A stretch of 32,828 bases of DNA from Kangiellaceae bacterium (GCA_026196875.1 JAPHTP010000052.1:1-32828); one strand, 5' to 3'; counted from the first letter of the stretch, positions 1 to 8,956 are shown. Numbers and translations: made by a program. The notes: generated from the letters alone by a model not told the origin.

Positions 1-121
1 CACCATCGCTTCGCGGTTAAAACCGCTCCTACATAATTCTCTCAACCTGCAGGAGCGACTTCAGTCGCGATAAGCTCTCTCAGTGCCCACCATCATTTCG
101 CGGCTAAAGCCGCTCCTACTA
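1..121. repeat. Composite REP-like palindrome cluster, left copy
   Basis: Three related palindromic units lie in alternating orientation: about 5-33, 50-73 (reversed) and 92-120. Each is a short hairpin of the type GCGGCTAAAGCCGC next to CTCCTAC, which reads on the minus strand as GTAGGAGCGGCTTTAGCCGC. The same three-part order, with similar linkers such as GATAAG and CACCATC, occurs again at 28059-28169. The cluster begins at the stop codon of the large minus-strand sensor gene, so it lies in the 3' untranslated part of that transcript. REP elements of this kind are common in gammaproteobacteria and can stabilise or end transcripts. That role here is inference. Confidence 0.85.
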
Positions 122-3100
122 ATTATGCTCTTTTTGGTAATCCGACGGACTCACCCCATAATGCGCCTTAAAGCACTGACTAAAGTAATTAGCCGTAGTG
201 AAACCTACTTCCAGGGATACTTGAGTAATTTGCTGCCCATTTGCCAACAACTCGGCTGCACGCTGTAATCGATAGAGTCGCAGATAATCTCTTAAAGTTT
301 GATCGAGCAATGCTTTTAATTTGCGTTGAAGTTGGCGTTCACTCATCGCAACAGCCTTTGCTGTCATTTTTAAATCGAGATCCGGTTGTTGGTACGTCTC
401 TTCGACAAATACTTCAAGCCGATTTAAAAATTGCTGGTCCTTCGGCGATAGCTCCGCCAAATCGGATCTTCTTTCCTCTATCGACTTAGCATCCTGATTC
501 GGAGAATGGATTAAATGCCCTAAACGGCGACCTAACATCTGACGAATATTGAGGATATTTTTTGCCCTAATCACCAGCTCTTCACTATCAAATGGTTTAG
601 CTAGATAAGCATCAATATCCGATTTCCAGGCGTCAATCCGGCTTTGATTATCTCCTTTAGCGGTTAGCATAATAATCGGTATATGCGAGGTTCTTTCATC
701 TGCTCTCAAAGTTTGGGCAAGTTCGTAGCCTGATTTATTGGGCATCATCAGATCGGTCACAATAACATCCGGAACCATCTCCAGAGCTATCTCGATTCCT
801 TGCTGACCATCATTGGCAAAACGACATTGGAAATGTGGCGTTAAACATTGACCGATAAACTCCTGCATATCGATACTGTCTTCGACAATAAGCAGCTTGG
901 GCTTGCCATTATCTATTTCAAGATCTTGACTATCAGCTGACTGATCAGCGTTTAATTTATTTTTAGTGTTCTCCCAATTATCAAGGATATCCATTTCTTG
1001 CCGGATATAATCCTCATCCAATTCAAGTTCTTGCTGTGCAGCTGGCGTCTCAACTTGTGGCAGACTAATGGTAAAAGTTGTTCCCTCACCCGCTTGGCTA
1101 GCGACGCTAATCTCACCATTTACCTGCTCAACTAACTCCTTAACCAGCGCCAGGCCTAATCCGGAGCCTTGTATATTTTTATTATGTCGTTGGTTGAGTC
1201 GAACAAAACGCTGAAATAGCATTTCCAGCTCATTTACATCAATGCCAATCCCTGTATCTGAAACGGTTAAAATTATTTTTCCATCAATGTTTTTAAGCGC
1301 CAGATTAACACGACCATTATCGCTATTATATTTAACCGCATTAGTGAGTAGATTAACGATAATTTTCTCAGCCGAATCACTGGTCAGTGCGACAAACAAT
1401 TCGTCTTCAACATCCATAGTAAAGGTTACCTGGTGGCTTACGAATAACGATTCCAGCGACTGACAAATATGCCTTGTCAGCTCACTCATATTTATCACAC
1501 CGTTTTGTTCTTCTTGGTGGTAATCCAAACGGGCAAGTTCTAAAATCTGCTCAACCATTCTTTGCAGTCTTTGTGCATTTCGTTTAACCAACTGCAAATC
1601 ATCACTTTGTTGTTTATTTTCTGAATGACTAATCAGTGATTTCAAAGGGCCTAATATCAAAGTTAGCGGCGTTTTAAATTCGTGAGAAATATTTGCCAGC
1701 AGTTCGTTCTTTTTCTCAAGCAGTTCTTGTACTAACTCTGTACGTTCTGCTTTCATCTTAATCTCGGATAAAGCTTTTTGTTGTGCCGATACTGTTTTAA
1801 TTCGCCGCTGCATAAACCAATATAAGCTAAAAGCGGCAAGCAGACCGACCAACCATTTAAACCAGAGTGTTTGATAGAAAAATGGCATCGCCTCAATGTT
1901 AAGTAAAACTGAGTTTTCCGACCACTCGCCGTGACGATTCGAGCCTTGGATAAGCAATTGGTAGTGACCCGGAGATAAAGACTGGTAATTGATAAAACGT
2001 AACTCTGAGGAAACTGTCTTCCATTGTTCATCAGCCCCCAGCATTTTGTAGCGATATAAGTTCGCTTTTGGTTCGGTATAATCGAGTGATGAAAAGCGAA
2101 TCGAAAAATTAGTCTGGCCTGGTTTTAAACTTAATCCTTGCTCGACTGAATTGACAATGACTTCCTCCCCTTCAATCTTCGCTTCTGTAATAACTAATGG
2201 AGGTTGATACTGCCATGGTTTAAATTTATCGGGGTCAGCAAGTAACATTTGCTGGGTCGACACGTTGATTATTTTTCCATCTCGAGTAATTAGCATATCG
2301 GGCATTTTCGTTTTATCGATATTGCCGTCCGCCGGTAGAAAATGGGCTAGCTCCCGACCATTTGAATCGATATAAAATTCCGTACCGTACCAAAAATTCC
2401 CATTTTTTAGCGGTAGGAGCGTTTTTAATCTTTCCGGCTTCTGAACGACTTCAGAAGCAAATGGTTCAAAAATAAGTTCGTTGTCCTTGACTTCAATTAA
2501 CTTATCGATCCCTGCATTGTGACTTAAATAAATGTTACACCGATTGTCCTTTGTGAGACCTGCAAAGTTGCTACCTCTAACAGTATCCAAGCCATCACCT
2601 TTGCTAAATGGACGTAGCTCAGCTTTGCCCTTTGTCACCACAGCAATCCCTGTTCGGGCCATTAAAAGTAATTGTCCATCACAAGATTCAATGGCTCGAC
2701 TACTGGAACCTTTTTCAATAATCCCCGCAGGATTAACTACCGGTTCAAACTCTAGTGTTTTAATATTTAAACGGTGGTTGCCAGCGGATGATGAAAACCA
2801 TAAGTATTTTTCATCTTGAACGATCAGAACTTTTACATGATCGGCTTTGGTCACTCGGGGCGTTGGCGCTTGAACCATTAACTTTTCTTTTGATTCGGCA
2901 TCGAAACGTAGAATTTTTCCATTAGTGCTGCCAAACCAAAAAGTAGTTGCACTTTCGCGTATAACAGAGCTAATTCGCCCAAAGTCCGGGTCAAGACCTT
3001 CTAAAAAAGCGCTAATACCTCCGTTGGTTAAGTTAAATTTAACCACCTTGTCTCTGGCAATTACCAGCAAATCTTCGTCATTAAGCAAATGCGCATCTAA

Positions 3101-4216
3101 GGTTCCACTTTCAAATAGGCGTTTGGTACTTTCTTTGCTGGCGCTGATCATTCGAAATGCCTTATTAAATGGATTATAAAACTGCAATCCCCTTGGCGTT
3201 GACAACCAGACCAATCCCGACCGCGAAGCCATTAGTTCAAATACTTGATTATTCGACAAACCATGTTCATGCGGTAAATCTGCTTTAATCACATGTTCTA
3301 ATGCGCCTGTGACGGCATTTCTAATTTGAATTCCCTCGGTTCCTGAAATCCAAACTTGATCACCGGACTGAGTGATACCGACATGGGTTTTTCCTTTACC
3401 TTCCTCTTCCATCGGCAGAGCAAAAAACTGTTGCTGTTTATGGTCAATAACAAATACCCCTGCGCTAAAGGTTGTTAACCAAATCCTTTCATCTGCTGCA
3501 ATAAGAATACGTGAAACGACGATATCTTTGAGTTCTTTTTTATACTCGTCACTGCTGACACTATCTGTATAAACTCGGTGAAAACCTTGGGATTCGGGAT
3601 CAAAGTGTGCAACACCATTAGCCGTTGCTAACCATAGTCTATTACTCGAATCAAAAGCTAAATCGAGAATATAATTAGCATAGGGATTTTGCGGCTGTTC
3701 GCTTGAGCGAAAGTTTTGGAAAGATTTTGTGGTAGGGTTAAACTTGCTTACCCCCTTAGCCGTCGCTACCCAAAGCTGAGAAGACTGATCAAAAGCCAGC
3801 CCCATTACATGAGTATCGGCCAGGGAACTTGAATCGCCTTTTTTGGCACTATATTGAGTTGCCTCACCGGTTCGCATGTTGTAATGATATAGGCCTTCAC
3901 TACGAGTCCCTATCCACAAGTGTTCTTTATCTGGCAAAAGCGCCAAAACATGCAGGTTTTCGACTTCGCCGGTGGGTAATTTTAACTTAGTCTTTTTATA
4001 TTCATATCCATCGTAACGGAATAAACCACCACCCGACCCATACCAGATAAAACCTTTATCGTCTTGAGCTATGGCTGCATCGGCAGAAAATGCTCTATCG
4101 TTGTTTGTATTGGCGCGATAGAGGATGGGCGAAAACAGATCCTCATTTATTTCAGCGATGCTCGAAGCGCTTGCGAAATAGAAAAGTAATGTGCAAAGAA
4201 AAGGTGTAAGTCTCAT
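119..4216 (-). CDS. Hybrid two-component system protein (periplasmic propeller sensor, histidine kinase, receiver, AraC output)
   Basis: This is a one-protein signalling system of about 1365 residues. A signal peptide (about 1-22) is followed by a long periplasmic region of two-component-regulator propeller repeats (motifs such as LWIGTRSEGLYHYN and LWLATANGVAHFDP). Then come a Y_Y_Y domain, a single membrane helix (LWFKWLVGLLAAFSLYWFM), a HisKA domain with the phospho-acceptor His near residue 845 (ISHEFKTPLT), and a HATPase domain (DTGIGID, GSGLGLALV). A receiver domain has its acceptor Asp near 1155 (VTDLMMPNKSG), and an AraC helix-turn-helix ends the protein (VGFTTANYFSQCFKAHYGVSP). This architecture is best known from Bacteroidetes, where it senses glycans. 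The ligand cannot be read here. I chose the ATG at 4216 because a promoter 27 bases upstream leaves the in-frame TTG at 4234 almost no leader. The stop codon abuts the REP cluster. Confidence 0.95.
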   Translation of the reverse strand: MRLTPFLCTLLFYFASASSIAEINEDLFSPILYRANTNNDRAFSADAAIAQDDKGFIWYGSGGGLFRYDGYEYKKTKLKLPTGEVENLHVLALLPDKEHLWIGTRSEGLYHYNMRTGEATQYSAKKGDSSSLADTHVMGLAFDQSSQLWVATAKGVSKFNPTTKSFQNFRSSEQPQNPYANYILDLAFDSSNRLWLATANGVAHFDPESQGFHRVYTDSVSSDEYKKELKDIVVSRILIAADERIWLTTFSAGVFVIDHKQQQFFALPMEEEGKGKTHVGITQSGDQVWISGTEGIQIRNAVTGALEHVIKADLPHEHGLSNNQVFELMASRSGLVWLSTPRGLQFYNPFNKAFRMISASKESTKRLFESGTLDAHLLNDEDLLVIARDKVVKFNLTNGGISAFLEGLDPDFGRISSVIRESATTFWFGSTNGKILRFDAESKEKLMVQAPTPRVTKADHVKVLIVQDEKYLWFSSSAGNHRLNIKTLEFEPVVNPAGIIEKGSSSRAIESCDGQLLLMARTGIAVVTKGKAELRPFSKGDGLDTVRGSNFAGLTKDNRCNIYLSHNAGIDKLIEVKDNELIFEPFASEVVQKPERLKTLLPLKNGNFWYGTEFYIDSNGRELAHFLPADGNIDKTKMPDMLITRDGKIINVSTQQMLLADPDKFKPWQYQPPLVITEAKIEGEEVIVNSVEQGLSLKPGQTNFSIRFSSLDYTEPKANLYRYKMLGADEQWKTVSSELRFINYQSLSPGHYQLLIQGSNRHGEWSENSVLLNIEAMPFFYQTLWFKWLVGLLAAFSLYWFMQRRIKTVSAQQKALSEIKMKAERTELVQELLEKKNELLANISHEFKTPLTLILGPLKSLISHSENKQQSDDLQLVKRNAQRLQRMVEQILELARLDYHQEEQNGVINMSELTRHICQSLESLFVSHQVTFTMDVEDELFVALTSDSAEKIIVNLLTNAVKYNSDNGRVNLALKNIDGKIILTVSDTGIGIDVNELEMLFQRFVRLNQRHNKNIQGSGLGLALVKELVEQVNGEISVASQAGEGTTFTISLPQVETPAAQQELELDEDYIRQEMDILDNWENTKNKLNADQSADSQDLEIDNGKPKLLIVEDSIDMQEFIGQCLTPHFQCRFANDGQQGIEIALEMVPDVIVTDLMMPNKSGYELAQTLRADERTSHIPIIMLTAKGDNQSRIDAWKSDIDAYLAKPFDSEELVIRAKNILNIRQMLGRRLGHLIHSPNQDAKSIEERRSDLAELSPKDQQFLNRLEVFVEETYQQPDLDLKMTAKAVAMSERQLQRKLKALLDQTLRDYLRLYRLQRAAELLANGQQITQVSLEVGFTTANYFSQCFKAHYGVSPSDYQKEHN

Positions 4217-4249
4217 CCAGTTGGAGTTAAACAATCAGATTAATTTGCT

Positions 4250-4277
4250 ATTATAATCGCATAGCTAGGCGACTCAA
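4250..4277 (-). promoter_or_regulatory. Sigma-70-like promoter of the hybrid sensor gene
   Basis: On the minus strand there is a -35 element TTGAGT (4272-4277), a 16-base spacer and a perfect TATAAT -10 (4250-4255). The expected transcription start, near 4243, gives a leader of about 27 bases to the ATG at 4216. No strong Shine-Dalgarno sequence precedes that ATG. Confidence 0.6.
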
Positions 4278-4398
4278 GCTAGCCAAATTCTCACTCCTCG
4301 TATGAGCTATTACTCAAAACTTAATGTCCGGTGACTTTTTACGAGGGTATAATATATGCGGGCTATATAGGAACAATAGTCCGTTAGTCACAATAGCC

Positions 4399-4827
4399 TT
4401 AATCAAAATCCTCATCCCATTCTGGCTCTGGTAATTCCAAAACATTAGAGGCCACAAGAGTTAAATCTCTTGTTTCATGATTCCACCATAGAACACCGTC
4501 CTCCATTTGGCCGTCTTCGCCAATACGATACAACAATAAATCGCCCGTACCATTTCCAGCAATTGCAACCAAATCGTCACCAAGTTCCCAACCTTCACGC
4601 GCAGACATCGTTTCCTTAACAATATCATTACACGTACGTTTAACTCGTTTGCGATCACTATCATCGAAAAATGGAAAAAAATCGAACTCCTCCGCAAGAA
4701 TACACTCTTTAACATATACCTCGCGTGCATTTACTTCCATCATCGCGTTGCGGAAACCTTCAGGGAATTTTGCTTTAAGCCGTTCCTCAGCGCTTATAAT
4801 GAACTTTTCGTCTAATGGAAAAGGCAT
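4399..4827 (-). CDS. SMI1/KNR4-like protein
   Basis: This is a 142-residue acidic cytosolic protein. The pattern EERLKAKFPEGFRNAMMEVNAREV, followed by FDFFPFFDDSD, a GNGTGDLLLYRI segment and a WNHETRD segment, matches the SMI1/KNR4 (SUKH) fold. In bacteria these proteins often act as immunity proteins to contact-dependent or secreted toxins, but many stand-alone copies have no known role. An excellent ribosome binding site (AAGGAGG, 4 bases before the ATG) fixes the start. It lies 55 bases downstream of a membrane protein gene on the same strand, so the two are probably co-transcribed. No recognisable toxin gene is next to it. Family assignment is by motif reading; an immunity role is a guess. 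Confidence 0.75.
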   Translation of the reverse strand: MPFPLDEKFIISAEERLKAKFPEGFRNAMMEVNAREVYVKECILAEEFDFFPFFDDSDRKRVKRTCNDIVKETMSAREGWELGDDLVAIAGNGTGDLLLYRIGEDGQMEDGVLWWNHETRDLTLVASNVLELPEPEWDEDFD

Positions 4828-4882
4828 ATAACCTCCTTATTAAAGTTAATAGTCGATGAACTTTGTAGAATTAGTATTCGAT

Positions 4883-5776
4883 TTAATCACTATCATCTTC
4901 CTTATGGAGATCTTTAAACTGAGAGATAAACTTTCCTTTTGGAGTGACATGAATTTTATTCTTAATAATCTTAATCAATCCTGACTCTCGTAAGAAAACA
5001 TGGGAGTCATTTTTTCTGTCATACCTGAGTACTTCAGGATAACCTCGACCTTGCCTTTCGATTTTGTTGAAATGATAAAAAGCTTTGTCTTTAGGGATAA
5101 GACCTGAGTTAATTTCGGCCAGCCACTGTTCCACTGAACGAGAAGAATAGTCTGGGAGATAGACTCGTTTAGAGTGTATATCTTCGTTATCGATTATGTT
5201 GGTTATTAGGACAAATGAGCTACCAATCAAACAATATCCAATTATTGTCCCGATAACTACGTTGTTTTCGAAAAAGTTGATGTACTGATTCAGCATAGTA
5301 AGGCGGTCGGTCGAAATTGAAAAACCAACTTCTATAACTAACAAAATCATAACCGCGATAGAAAACTTTCTAGCAAGTGCCGCTTTTTCTATTTCTTTTA
5401 TTTTCTTTTCGCAGTAACTATAAATAATTGAATTAGATTCAACGATTGCTCGTTCTCTCAAGTGTCCCAATCGAATCCACTCGTGTTTATCATAGTTTTC
5501 GTATCTGTCCCTATAAGGTAGCAGCCTATCAATAACAAACAAAATGCTGGGGACAAAAATCGCATAGAAAACAGAAAAGGAAAAAAAGAAGAAAAGAATA
5601 TGTGGAAGAAAAATGTTATATTCTAGCCAAGCATAGCGCGCTGAAAATATACCTTTTTTAAATTCATATACTAAAAATATATCGGCAAACAGTATCAGGC
5701 TTAAGAAAAAAATTAAGTAGTCAAACTCCATTAAATTCTTATACCATTCAACGTGTTTATTCGTTGGGTGAGACAT
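4883..5776 (-). CDS. Four-helix membrane protein of unknown function
   Basis: I do not recognise this 297-residue protein. It has four predicted membrane helices: residues about 19-39 (YLIFFLSLILFADIFLVYEF), 53-86 (very aromatic, FLPHILFFFFSFSVFYAIFV), 138-158 and 173-195. The soluble C-terminal 100 residues end in a segment (VFLRESGLIKIIKNKIHVTPKGKFISQF) that reads like a small winged-helix unit. A charged stretch between helices 2 and 3 contains DRYENYDKHEWIRLGHLRERAI. The ATG at 5776 has AAGGAA about 8 bases upstream. It sits just upstream of the SMI1/KNR4-like gene on the same strand. AT content is higher and codon use looks more A-rich than in the flanking kinase gene, which may point to separate acquisition; that is inference. 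Confidence 0.7.
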   Translation of the reverse strand: MSHPTNKHVEWYKNLMEFDYLIFFLSLILFADIFLVYEFKKGIFSARYAWLEYNIFLPHILFFFFSFSVFYAIFVPSILFVIDRLLPYRDRYENYDKHEWIRLGHLRERAIVESNSIIYSYCEKKIKEIEKAALARKFSIAVMILLVIEVGFSISTDRLTMLNQYINFFENNVVIGTIIGYCLIGSSFVLITNIIDNEDIHSKRVYLPDYSSRSVEQWLAEINSGLIPKDKAFYHFNKIERQGRGYPEVLRYDRKNDSHVFLRESGLIKIIKNKIHVTPKGKFISQFKDLHKEDDSD

Positions 5777-6066
5777 AGTTACATTCCTTGTAATTTGAAA
5801 AGGCAGCTATCTGTAAGGTACTTAGCGATACTTCCCTATTGATGTTAAGTTATTGAACTTATTAAATAAAATCTGTGCTATTGACGATATACATGACTTC
5901 ATAACATGTCAATCCTTTTCAAATTGTGCTATGTGAGAAATCGATTTCGCTTTGAATGATTAAAATAAATGCAGCTAGTCAAGTTGCGTTTTTAATAATT
6001 TGGCCAGATAACAAACTAAACATTGAACAAGCGCCTTGACCAATTTTCTATTGTGCTGGTCATACT

Positions 6067-6258
6067 TTGCACAAAGACCAGTTAACTCTATATCCTGGAG
6101 AATTAATTGCCACCCGAAACCATTATCTAATTACGCGGCATGACGGCAATTTAGTGCTATATCGTTTTAACAACAGACAGGTTGGTGGGCTACTTTGGAC
6201 AACCGGTACCAACAAGATTAATCAACATCAGGTAATTTTCCAGTTCACTATTCAATAA
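6067..6258 (+). CDS. Small bulb-type lectin-like ORF, possibly a remnant
   Basis: The 63 residues contain the sequence PGELIATRNHYLITRHDGNL followed by VLYR and LLWTTGTN. This resembles one repeat of the bulb-type (B-type) mannose-binding lectin fold, whose signature is a D-G-N-L-V-L-Y strand followed by a W-x-T-G-T turn. A complete domain has about three such repeats, so this is either a very small single-repeat protein or a leftover piece of one. The start is a TTG without a clear Shine-Dalgarno sequence, and the frame is open back to a stop at 6037. It ends 51 bases before the kinase gene on the same strand and could share its transcript. Coding status is uncertain. Confidence 0.4.
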   Translation: MHKDQLTLYPGELIATRNHYLITRHDGNLVLYRFNNRQVGGLLWTTGTNKINQHQVIFQFTIQ

Positions 6259-6309
6259 CACACTATTATTATTAGCAATGGTTTTGAATTCACCAACAAA
6301 GCAGGTTTT

Positions 6310-8913
6310 ATGACTGACCCACTCATTGGCAAAATACTCAACGACGCTTATCAAATTAAGAGCGTGCTCGCCGACGGAGGCATGGGGTTGGTTTATATTG
6401 CCGAGCAGCTCAGTCTTGGTCGCGATGTCGTGCTTAAGGTACTACGCCCCAATTTAGTCGATAATGATTTCGCAGAGCTATTTCTTAGGGAAGCCCGGGT
6501 CAACAGCCAGCTCAATCATCCGAATGTTGTGAGCGTCTTTGATTTTGGTAAAACCGATGACAATATCGTCTTTCTGGCAATGGAATATTTAGACGGACAA
6601 ACCATCGGCGATATTGTCAAAGCACAGGGCGGACTGTCACTCGCCAAATGTCTGTGGGTGATGGAACAGATCTGTAGTAGCGTACATGCTGCCCACAAAA
6701 TGCATATTGTTCACCGTGATATTAAACCCAATAATGTGATGGTCAGTGTAGTTTCCGGCGATACTATGGTCGCCAAGATACTCGACTTTGGCATCAGCAA
6801 GCCACTGGAAGAGCGCGACCTTAAACATACCCGCATGGGTACGGTCATGGGCACTCCCGGCTACATCGCGCCGGAACAGATATCTGGAGAGCAAGATATC
6901 GATATTCGAGCAGATATCTATGCCTTGGGCGCCTTACTCTACTTTATGGTTACCGGACAAGCGCCCTACCGAGGCGGTAGCGGCGAGGTGGTGATGCATA
7001 AACAGCTATCATCTTTACCTACACCACTGGCGCAAAGCCCCCTTAAAGATTCTGACGCGGCAATCCTGCAACAGGTGATCGAAAAAGCCATGCAACTGGA
7101 GCGAGAAGAGCGTTATCAGGATGTTAACAGCTTTTGGACAGACATCACCCAAATAGCCAGCGGCAAAAAAAACGCAAGCTCTCAAGCGACTCCCTCTGCA
7201 GCTACTCGCTATTATTTCATTTATAAAGGTGAGTTAAGTGAGGGCGTCTCGGAGCATGAAGCTAAGCTAGGTTTGCATAAAAGCCTTGGCTACAACACCA
7301 AACAAATCAGCAAACTGTTTAGCGGCAAAAGTATCGTAGTACGTAAAAACGTCAGCTTCGAAGAAGCCAGCAAACTCGCAGAGCAATTTAAGCTGCAAGG
7401 TGCTCTGGGTAAAATTGAAGAGATGCAAGACGCCACCCGGATTGTTACCCGTCCGGGACATGATCCAAACACCCTGCCCTCGGTGAGTCGCTTGGAAGCA
7501 ATCTCCCTTGATGACATTAAAGCCGCTGCGGAAAATGCAGAAAAAGAAAATCAAGCGTTGGAAGTGCAAAACTCTCGCCCTATGCCTGGTGCCCGTGATG
7601 GTCATACCGGCCCCAATGTTACCGCCAGCCAAATCCTTCATGGAAAACAGGCCGTAAAATCAAAAAGTATGCGACGAGGCCTCATGGCATTAATAGGCAT
7701 TGGCGTGATCGCTGCCGGCTTATGGTTTTATCTGCCGTTACGCTATCAATTGCTCGATTTCTATCACTACTCAATACAAGGTAACCCGGTCCCGCGAGGC
7801 GTCCACAGCGACACACTAAACATTGGCATGAGTGCTGCCTTTTCTGGCAGTGCTCGCGAAATCGGCCACTCCATGCGTACCGGTATTAACACCTATTTCC
7901 AGCATATTAATAGCCAGGGTGGAATTCATGGTCGCCAATTAAAATTAATAGAACTGGACGATGGTTACGAACCCGCGAGAGCACTCGATAATATAAATCA
8001 TTTTTTAGACCCGGAAAAAGGTTCATTCGCGTTACTCGGCAATGTCGGTACACCAACCGCAAAAGCCGTTCTACCAACCCTGCTTGATAATCGGACGATT
8101 GTTTTCGGCACTTTCTCCGGTTCGTCAATTTTGCGCAATAATCCACCGGATCGTTATGTGTTTAACTACCGCGCCAGCTATGCTGAAGAAACCGCGGCTT
8201 TAATCAATTACTTTACCAACGAATTAGAAATACCCGCCAACCGCATCGCAGTGTTTTACCAAAACGACAGCTATGGCACCGCAGGATTAACTGGAGTTGA
8301 GACGGCGCTACATAAACAGGGGATATCACATGATGATGTTGTAAAAGCCAGTTACGAACGCAACACCTCACAAGTCAGCAAGGCAGTTGAGTTTTTCTCC
8401 GCCCCCGAGCAAAGTATTGATGCAATTGTAATGGTAAGTACCTATGCAGCCAGCGCTGAGTTTATTAAAGAAATGCGGCAAACAGGTTACACGGGACACT
8501 TTGCCAATGTGTCCTTTGTTGGTTCCATTGCATTAGTAGAACGTTTACAAGAAATTGGTGTATCTGGTGAAGAGGTAATTATTTCGCAAGTTGTTCCCCC
8601 TTTTAATTCATACGCGACGGGCGTCTTGAAATATCGAGAACACCTGAAGGATTATTATCCCGGTGAAAACCCTAATTTTATTTCTTTGGAAGGTTATATT
8701 GTCGCGCAGATTTTCACTGAAGCACTGACTCGGTCCGGTCGCTATTTCGATACAGAAACAATGGTCGAAGCACTGGAAACACTTGAAGATTTTGATTTAG
8801 GCATTGGAACCCCTATCAGTTTTAGCCTCTCCAATCATCAAGGTAGTCACCGGGTGTGGGGAACGAAGATCGATAAGGATGGTGGTTTCGTTTCGGTTGA
8901 GTTGACGGAGTGA
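6310..8913 (+). CDS. Transmembrane Ser/Thr protein kinase fused to a periplasmic ligand-binding domain
   Basis: This is an 867-residue receptor kinase. Residues about 14-285 form a PknB-like kinase with a glycine-rich loop (DGGMGLVY), the ATP-binding Lys at 43, the catalytic HRDIKPNN with Asp 137, DFG at 159-161 and APE at 187-189. All key residues are present, so it should be active. Residues 300-371 form a small separate domain (YKGELSEG, then LFSGKSIVVRK, ending GALGKIEE). A basic stop-transfer segment (KSKSMRR) precedes one membrane helix at about 456-475, which puts the kinase in the cytosol. Residues about 502-867 are a type I periplasmic binding protein of the Peripla_BP_6/branched-chain amino-acid receptor class (LNIGMSAAFSGSAREIGHSM, LIELDDGYEPARAL, ALLGNVGTPTA). 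The likely job is to turn periplasmic ligand binding into Ser/Thr phosphorylation. The ligand is unknown; amino acids are the family norm. Confidence 0.95.
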   Translation: MTDPLIGKILNDAYQIKSVLADGGMGLVYIAEQLSLGRDVVLKVLRPNLVDNDFAELFLREARVNSQLNHPNVVSVFDFGKTDDNIVFLAMEYLDGQTIGDIVKAQGGLSLAKCLWVMEQICSSVHAAHKMHIVHRDIKPNNVMVSVVSGDTMVAKILDFGISKPLEERDLKHTRMGTVMGTPGYIAPEQISGEQDIDIRADIYALGALLYFMVTGQAPYRGGSGEVVMHKQLSSLPTPLAQSPLKDSDAAILQQVIEKAMQLEREERYQDVNSFWTDITQIASGKKNASSQATPSAATRYYFIYKGELSEGVSEHEAKLGLHKSLGYNTKQISKLFSGKSIVVRKNVSFEEASKLAEQFKLQGALGKIEEMQDATRIVTRPGHDPNTLPSVSRLEAISLDDIKAAAENAEKENQALEVQNSRPMPGARDGHTGPNVTASQILHGKQAVKSKSMRRGLMALIGIGVIAAGLWFYLPLRYQLLDFYHYSIQGNPVPRGVHSDTLNIGMSAAFSGSAREIGHSMRTGINTYFQHINSQGGIHGRQLKLIELDDGYEPARALDNINHFLDPEKGSFALLGNVGTPTAKAVLPTLLDNRTIVFGTFSGSSILRNNPPDRYVFNYRASYAEETAALINYFTNELEIPANRIAVFYQNDSYGTAGLTGVETALHKQGISHDDVVKASYERNTSQVSKAVEFFSAPEQSIDAIVMVSTYAASAEFIKEMRQTGYTGHFANVSFVGSIALVERLQEIGVSGEEVIISQVVPPFNSYATGVLKYREHLKDYYPGENPNFISLEGYIVAQIFTEALTRSGRYFDTETMVEALETLEDFDLGIGTPISFSLSNHQGSHRVWGTKIDKDGGFVSVELTE

Positions 8914-8956
8914 TGGGAAAGAGCGTAACGGGGCAAGTTGTGTTTGGAGAAAGTAA

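Noticed and set aside
4216-4234. TTG start six codons upstream in the hybrid sensor gene
   Set aside because: It would leave a leader of only about 9 bases after the promoter and adds polar residues before the signal peptide.
5880-5935. Interrupted palindrome TTGAC...ATGA-TCAT...GTCAA in the kinase upstream region
   Set aside because: The arms are asymmetric and short; this could arise by chance in AT-rich sequence.
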